Assembly: GCA_002104905.1 (NCBI GenBank)
Contig: MCFE01000205.1
Coordinates: 62,001 to 126,000, forward strand
DNA from: Basidiobolus meristosporus CBS 931.73
Taxonomy: Eukaryota; Basidiobolomycota; Basidiobolomycetes; Basidiobolales; Basidiobolaceae
Direction of reading: 5' to 3'
Length of the DNA stretch: 64,000 bases
Shown: one piece after another, positions 58,244-64,000 of the stretch
Position numbering within the stretch: the stretch's first letter is position 1
Layout: every line of letters starts with the position of its first letter
The notes under the pieces: generated by a model
Told to the model about the DNA's origin: nothing
The model's database searches: none
Seen by the model: the letters and a program-made list of their open reading frames with translations, nothing else
Program-made: the position numbers and the translations under genes

Positions 58244-59903
58244 ATGACGAAGCACATTCCAGTATCAAGTGAACCATACGCTACTTACACTTCGAAGTAT
58301 CAAGCCCCATATGCCTCAAGAGGAAATTTCAACCGAACTTGGTTGCATTTGGATACCCGTAAGTTAGCGAGTCTTTTCACTCGGCTTGTTCCTTGAGCAT
58401 TCCCAGCAGTACAGATTCTCATTCTTTGCATGTCACAGCGAATGAGCCTGAGGAAGAGTTCACCATCATCAGTTACAACATTTTGGCCGACTATTTGGCA
58501 TTCAAAAATAGACATCTGTACTCGTACTGCCCGAATTCAGTTTTGACTTGGGCAAATAGAGGACGAAAGATACTGAAAGAGATCCAAGGTGCGTTCAACC
58601 TCATATAGCATAGCAACCGTTCGCAGGTAGACTCCTAGCCCCGACAGAGGACGCTCCTGTACACTATCTGTGCAAAGTAGTTACTCACCTTGCTTGTATG
58701 CAGCCTACAAAGCCGATATTTATTGCCTTCAGGTAAATACTGCTGATGTGCTGTAGTGAAGGATGTTCTAATGACTATACGATCACTGCCAGGAATGTGA
58801 GAAGAGGCACTTCCACTGCGATTTTGCACCCGCCTTGCGGCGTCTCGGATACCGATACGTATATAAGCAGAGAACTGGCGAAGACATGTGGGATGGATGC
58901 GCCGTACTGTACAACACAAAAAGGTACGATGCTCAGCCAACGCAGGTTGTGCGTTTGAATCTGTTCCTAACGTCGCATTTCTGTTTCGTTCGCCACCTTT
59001 AGATTCGAATTGGTGAAGCATTGCACTGTGGAGTATAATAGTGATGACTTTATGGACAGAAACAACGTTGGGATCATTGTAGTATTAAGAGATTTGAGTG
59101 AGTAACAGTAAGTAATTCTCCTGCCAAAATCCCTGTGGTCCTAACACTGATCCATCTAGAAACCAATAGAAAGCTTTGTGTTGCCAACACCCATATCTTG
59201 TTCAACACCAAGCGTGGAATCCTCAAAATTGCTCAGTTGCAGAAGTTGCTCCTGTCGGCGTACGAGATTATCTCCAGTCAGCCCATGCCCCTGGGTAAGT
59301 CATTCCACCTGCAGCATGGCTGTATCAATCACATTCTAACCGCTCTCTCCCAGTGATCTGTGGGGATTTCAACTCCACGCCACACAGCTTAGTGTACCGG
59401 TACATTAATGATGGTAAGCCTCGGACGTCTTTGCCTTGCCAGCCCACTGATGCTAACCGCCATCCCCCTTCCTAGGCGTAGTAGACTTGTCGAGCATGGA
59501 TGAGATATTTATGTCGGGACAGGTTGAGCCGTTTGTCCCTCTCCATGCCCAGCCAAAGCGTGCTTATAATGCCGAAACAATCCATGCGTTCAATGCAACC
59601 CAGGCTAGATTCCCCGAAGACGATTCAGTCAACCGGTGCATATTGAAGCATCCGTACAAGTTCCACTCGGGCTACGAGCATCCTATGCCATCTGAGGAAT
59701 TCACTACACTTCATGACGATGCAAAGCTCATTTGTGACTACATCTTTTTTGGTGGATTAACCGAGCAATTACGAGATTCCTTGCTATGCACCAGACAACT
59801 ATCCCTTCCCAAAATCATAGACTGCACCATTCCTGGAATACCCGCTAAAGACGTGCCTTCGGACCATCTACCGCTTGCGCTCGCATTCAGCTGGACGTCA
59901 TGA
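58244..59903 (+). CDS. ANGEL/CCR4-type endonuclease-exonuclease-phosphatase family protein, 8 exons
   Basis: Joined by eye: 58244-58358, 58415-58588, 58704-58732, 58793-58923, 59003-59097, 59160-59294, 59354-59413, 59476-59903; 388 residues. The EEP fold motifs appear in order: FTIISYNILADYL, IYCLQE (metal-binding E107), GYRYVYKQRTG...DGCAVLYN, NRNNVGI-type RNNVGIIVVL, VANTHILFNTKRG, ICGDFNSTPHSLVY (D231, N233) and PSDHLPL (D376, H377). FNRTWLHLD before the domain and the RTG..DGCAV pattern point to the ANGEL branch (metazoan ANGEL1/2, yeast Ngl) rather than CCR4 itself, since leucine-rich repeats are absent. Family members act on RNA 3' ends as deadenylases or, for ANGEL2, 2',3'-cyclic phosphatases. 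All catalytic positions are present. Introns are 56-115 nt. Confidence 0.9.
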
Positions 59904-60896
59904 ATTCCAAGGCAAAGTGCCTCGCTGCAAGAGCTTGTGCGCTTCTTAGAATTCCGTGATCTCCATCATCTATGCATATATTCAGTCATGATCGGTTGAT
60001 TTGTACTTTTATTTAATGTTAGCATTACTCTTGACAACGCTTCGCAACAAGATCGTCTGCGATGAATAACAGTGCTGTTCGTTTGCAAATTGTTGTGGTA
60101 GACGTGACATAAACGAGACCCATCAGTTGCTGACTTATTACCCAAAGTGACGTTGTGGAGTTAAATTAATTTCGTGGGATCATGCGGTCCATTGCGAGTA
60201 GCACAAGACCGCTAGAGTTGTGAGAATGGCCCCTACCTGTTTCACGCGTACTCAACATCCTGATTCTCAGATTTGCCAAAATAACCAAACCCGGCTGAAA
60301 TACATCCTAGCCATTTAGTGGGCTTGTTCTTTTGATTTTATTTAATTATTGAACAAGTGGCTACAGAATACTTATAGGTTACTAATATCCTTAGCTTACA
60401 AAGGTGGGGAATTACACTACAATACCAGTTGGGTTTGTTTGTGATTAGATGGTTACATGAACAGCACAAGTTTAAATCCATAAATGGTGAAGTTGCTGCA
60501 GGGAAGGATTTTGGGACTGGTGGAAGATGTATTGGTAGCTCCCTACTAGTTCAACTTTTCTATTTTATTCAGCACCCTGCCTAAAAGCTGCTACTTCAAT
60601 TGATCATGTATGGTCATACAGTAAGGATGGAGGCAATAACCCCTCCAAGATATAAGACTTCAACAATCAGTCAGGGGTAGGATGTAAATATTTAATGTAC
60701 ATATAAAACACTCACAAAGAGTAAGTTTTTACTATCTTATTGCTAAGCCAAGAATTATTGTTCTAGGATTGAGCCTGTTAGATATCAGCTATTGGTCAGA
60801 ATTAGACAAGGGTTAGGGGGAGGAAAGGCACCAAGTGGTGAAATCTTTATTTACTTATGACAAGTATTTAAAGAAGCCTAGTTGATCAAAATTATT
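59904..60896. other. 3' flank, then start of repeat-rich tract
   Basis: CpG-normal to about 60,300, then A+T-rich and CpG-poor. AATAAC/ATTTAATG signals follow the ANGEL-like gene. No gene seen. The segment 60,810-60,890 resembles 63,137-63,193 (GGTGAAATCTTTATTT). Confidence 0.35.
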
Positions 60897-60987
60897 CCTA
60901 GAAAGCTAGGTCTGAGAGATATCTTCCTGGTAAACCAGGTCTGAAAGTTTAGAAGCTGAGTGGTATTTTATTTCCTAGTTAGCCAGG
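60897..60987. repeat. Three spaced hairpin repeats with compensating changes
   Basis: CCTAG-AAAG-CTAGG (60,897), CCTGG-TAAA-CCAGG (60,926) and CCTAG-TTAG-CCAGG (60,974), each preceded by a T-rich TTCCT context and followed by TCTGARAG or CCTGAGAA. Units are 29 and 48 bp apart. Confidence 0.7.
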
Positions 60988-61079
60988 CCTGAGAAGTGAG
61001 AATCTGAGTATATCTGAGGTGAGTTGTACTGGTTTGCCATAGCAAATTGTTGCTGGAATGACCAGTAAACTGGGGGAAC

Positions 61080-62520
61080 CCCTATGAAAAGTTATTGAGA
61101 TGATCCCATCAAAAGGCCATCACAAAGTTAGAGTCCCATGACTAAGAGGTACTGATCCTGTTGGGACACCATCTAGAGACCATTGAAAAATAATTGCACC
61201 TCGGATTTCCCAAAAAACTTGGTCAAAACTTTTCATCACAATAACTTATAAGTGGCTTTTGATTGGTTCCCTGCCAATTTGCTCACTTTCTGATCCCAGA
61301 CACTCTATTGCCTCCTATGTTTGTGCTAATTGATTTGCTATTGCCTCTTTTTCACACTCCTTACTTCCTGACTCAACCATTTCTCTTACTTTTCATGCAT
61401 ACAAATTGATTTATTTCTGTTTAAACTTCAGTTGTAGCTCAATTGCCAATTGTGTTGACCTATACAAGTCTCTATACCCTACACTAACATCAAGCCCAAC
61501 ACTACACTCATCAAGTAACTCCATTAAAATCCACCACTCAATAAGTATTTCTCCTGTAATGCTCTGGTTCCATGACTTTTGCAGGAACCCAACAGCTTTA
61601 TGCTACTGTTCATTCACTGGTTCCCACACATCCTGGTCTTCAGCTGGCACTGCAAGGTCTAGCGCCTCATCTGCTAGTCTTTGCAATAAATCCCTGAATA
61701 TTCCAGTGCGTTTTCTTGAGCACTGCTCTTGAAGAAGTGCTGCAACCTCTTGGTGTGCCTGTTAATGTTCCAAAACTCCACTGAAGGCATTGTGATAGTC
61801 TTTTGAGCTCTTGACATTGTAGCCTTGTCTGTCAGCGGGATCTCCACTCTATCAACAATGGAGGATGTGGAGGCTGTGGTAGACAAATTGTCCTTTTCAG
61901 CAAACTCATCTACCTTGCTGGGGTGTAGCTCAACTGGCTGGGCTTCCAACACTTGTGGAAACAGCTGTATTCTTGTTGGTAATTCTTCTTGGCTATGATG
62001 GAGTTCAGTCTGTTCCTGGCTTGCAGTTTTTCTTGCATGCCCCCTGTCTCATGCTTGGTTAGATATTTTTCCCTTTGCCTTTTCCTTTATCACTGCCAGG
62101 TCTTTCACTTCTCCTTTGTCTGAGTGCCTCTTGAAAAGAACTACATTTTCTCTTGGATAAATTCTGCTCTGACACATCTGTTTTGGCCTGCTTGTCCCTT
62201 GCTGGCACTCTTCTGGCAACCTGATGTTTCTTTTCTGCTTGTTTTGAGCTCTCAATTGTGGTTGTGACAGGCTCCTGTAAAAGCAGCTGGTTTTTATCAC
62301 TGCCAGATCCTTCACTGCTAGCTTGACTGGGTGCTTCTTGAGTGGTACTATGCTTTTTTCTTGATAAATGTTGTGTTGGTGCATCTGTGTCTGCCTGCTT
62401 GTCCCTAATTAGCACTCTTCCAGCTACCTGACATCTCTTTGACATGTGTCTGGAGCTTTTGGCCCCGCTTGTAATGGGCTTTTGAGGAAGCCACTGGTTT
62501 TTAGCCATGGCACCCTTGTT
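61080..62520 (-). pseudogene. Family X repeat, copy e (best preserved); unknown protein with internal 69-residue repeats
   Basis: On the minus strand the coding reading starts MAKNQWLPQKPITSG at 62,508. Two tandem units of about 69 residues follow (KNQ..LQ.P.T...ESS....K..QVA.RV..RDKQA.TD......LS..K......A......GSD), then a Lys/Gly tail, a shift, EAQPVELHPSKVDEFAEKD, ATMSRAQKTITMPSVEFWN, RLQHFFKSSAQENALEY, and, through several stops, GYRDLYRSTQLAIELQLK and EMVESGSKECEKEAIANQL to about 61,080. The charged, helical and repetitive composition is Gag- or ORF1-like, but no known domain is visible. At least four more decayed copies lie in the window. Confidence 0.45.
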
Positions 62521-63201
62521 CTTCTGCCTTTGATAGTTTCTGCTATTCTAAAGATACTTTCTTAGCATACCAATGCTGGCCCAAAATCCATTTGCCCATT
62601 TGAATCCAGGATACTGCACATGGAACAAGTCTGTTGTGCATCAACATTTAAAACTTGGTCAATTTCACTCTGTTAGAAAATCTAGTACCCTAACTGATTT
62701 TCCCTATCCCAAACATAACTAATCCCTGTTACAGTTTATTTTATCACTTCTCCGAGTCTATTTTTAGCTGTCACACCTGATCAATTTTCATGTGGTCATT
62801 ACATACTCAACTGATCTGCTAAGCCTTTCCAAGTGATTAATCATCTGAGATTTATCCAACCACTTAGCAGTTGCCAAGACATCAGCTGATTAATGATGCA
62901 ATTTTTAATATATCTTATGCACCTATCAACACCCTAACAGATTTCATTTAGTCCAGTCTCTTGGCGCTTACTAATGCAAATCAATCAGAAAAGTATAAAT
63001 AAAGTTTACTAAACCTTTTGGTTTAGTGTGTGTCCCAATGAAATTAAGAATTCAACAAATCCACTCTAGCTTCTACCCAAGCTTTGCATATCTAGCACTC
63101 TCAAGAAAACCAAGCCTAGCCTGCATAGCAAACCTTAGGGTTAGGGGAGAGAGTCACCAACAGGTGAAATCTTTATTTCAGTTGAAACAAAGAAGCCAGC
63201 G
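62521..63201. other. Unassigned A+T-rich sequence
   Basis: Contains an isolated GGAACAAGTCT (62,623), as in Harbinger ends, a TATAAATAAAG box at about 62,993, and text shared with 60,800-60,890. It may include the 3' end of the LINE that follows. No gene. Confidence 0.3.
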
Positions 63202-64000
63202 CTACTGTTGTAGCTTTGATACAAGAGTGTGTAGCTGAGGGGAATTTGAAGGTAAGTTAATAAGAAGTGATGATAGTTCTTCAGTGCTCAAGACACTGTT
63301 CAGTGGGAAGGGGGGTAGCAACAGAGGTAAGAATGACTTGTGAACAACATTAATGAGGGGAATGTGATAAGGATTGATATTCATCATAAAGGGAGTGTGC
63401 TGCTGCAGATATTGCTGCCAAAGGTCTGTCAAGTACTTCAGGTAGGCCAGCTTGGGTTTTTCTGACTGCAGAATATAGTGAGCAAACTTCTTGACTTCAG
63501 GATCTCCAAGTATAGTTCTCCAGCAGGAGTCAGGTGTTGTGTGGTGTGTTCTCTTCCAGGCCTTAATCAGTGGGTTGTTGCAGTTGTGAAGTCTGAGGTA
63601 TAATCTGGTTCTAAGGTAGAGAAGTCTGATCTTATAGGGCATAAACCCAAAAGCACCAAGAATAGCATGTCTGTAGGGGCATTCAGGCAAATGAGGCACC
63701 AAGGAGGTAATGCACCATACTGCAAACTTGTCAAGCTTAGTGCAGTCTCTAGAAGTAAGAGAGAGAAGTGGTAAGCCAAATTCCAGGACAGGGAAGACAA
63801 ACTGCTTGAGTAGAAGGAGGCAGCTGGGAGCTGAAGTTGTAGGAGGAGTAACAGCCAGTAGCTTGTGGAGTGCCTGTCTTGCCAGGATAATTCTCTTCTT
63901 CAGGTGTGCTCCAGAGTCTAGTCCAGTAGGAAGGAAAGGAAAGCCAAGATATGTAGCAGAAACCTGAGCAGGTAGAGTGGAGTTCTCCAAGTTGATAGGA
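63202..64000 (-). pseudogene. LINE-type (non-LTR) reverse transcriptase, C-terminal part, runs off the window
   Basis: An open minus-strand frame of at least 263 codons enters from beyond 64,000 and ends at TGA 63,202. The stretch VSATYLGFPFLPTGLDSGAH is the YLGF segment found just after the RT domain of many LINEs, followed by KKRIILARQALHKLL and a helical region (QFVFPVLEFGLPLLS) usual for the RT thumb and connection. The catalytic RT motifs and any endonuclease would lie to the right of the window. No stop interrupts the visible part, so the copy may be intact; it is called a pseudogene only because it is incomplete here. Confidence 0.75.

Noticed and set aside
61080-62520. Family X as ORF1 of the LINE at 63,202-64,000
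   Set aside because: On the minus strand it lies 3' of the RT, whereas ORF1 should be 5' of it, and the other copies have no RT beside them.
1-64000. tRNA, rRNA or snRNA genes
   Set aside because: No clover-leaf with A and B boxes and no rRNA core sequence was found by eye; a covariance-model scan would be decisive.

Overview
The window looks like a nuclear contig from a filamentous, probably early-diverging fungus (Zoopagomycota or a relative). This is inference: two host genes carry short introns (56-115 nt) with GT..AG ends and a CTAA-type branch site, there is a secreted vacuolar/vpr-type subtilase, and one LTR element is a chromodomain chromovirus. No prokaryotic, organellar or viral signature was seen.

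Layout. Positions 1-29,420 and 34,650-48,865 are a dense, A+T-rich, CpG-poor graveyard of transposable elements. Two PIF/Harbinger-type DNA transposons lie in opposite orientation (6,229-13,338 and 14,633-25,021). Each has a divergent gene pair (a DDE transposase and an Arg/Ser/Thr-rich partner ORF) and each is split by a Ty3/gypsy element. The first is split by a 5'-truncated gypsy with an unusual RT. The second is split by a nearly complete chromovirus flanked by GAACC, and also by a 736-bp near-perfect palindrome with Harbinger-type ends. A third Harbinger copy (42,492-43,726) is cut by a Ty1/copia LTR. A copia element (34,976-39,505), a rearranged copia nest (43,727-47,277), three decayed Tnp2/CACTA-like transposase copies, several solo LTRs and five copies of an unrecognised protein-coding repeat ('family X') fill most of the rest. 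A LINE-type RT tail runs off the right edge.

Two islands are CpG-normal and hold the host genes. Island 1 (about 29,420-34,650) carries a 13-exon F-BAR/RhoGAP gene. Island 2 (about 48,900-60,300) carries an intronless secreted subtilisin-like protease, a single-exon gene for a secreted protein with seven repeats of a paired-cysteine motif (not recognised), and an 8-exon ANGEL/CCR4-type exonuclease-endonuclease-phosphatase gene. These four genes are not an operon or obvious pathway; the two secreted products could both act outside the cell, which is inference only.

Most interesting points: the seven-fold Cys-pair secreted protein; the mirrored nested Harbinger elements; R-to-C/Q/H decay between copies that fits CpG methylation and deamination; a copia primer-binding site matching the anticodon arm (not the 3' end) of initiator tRNA-Met; LTR families that begin with hairpins; the aberrant inverted 5' end of the chromovirus; and family X. 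Exon joins were made by eye from splice signals, reading frame and family conservation. Element boundaries are by-eye alignments within the window and may be off by a few bases.
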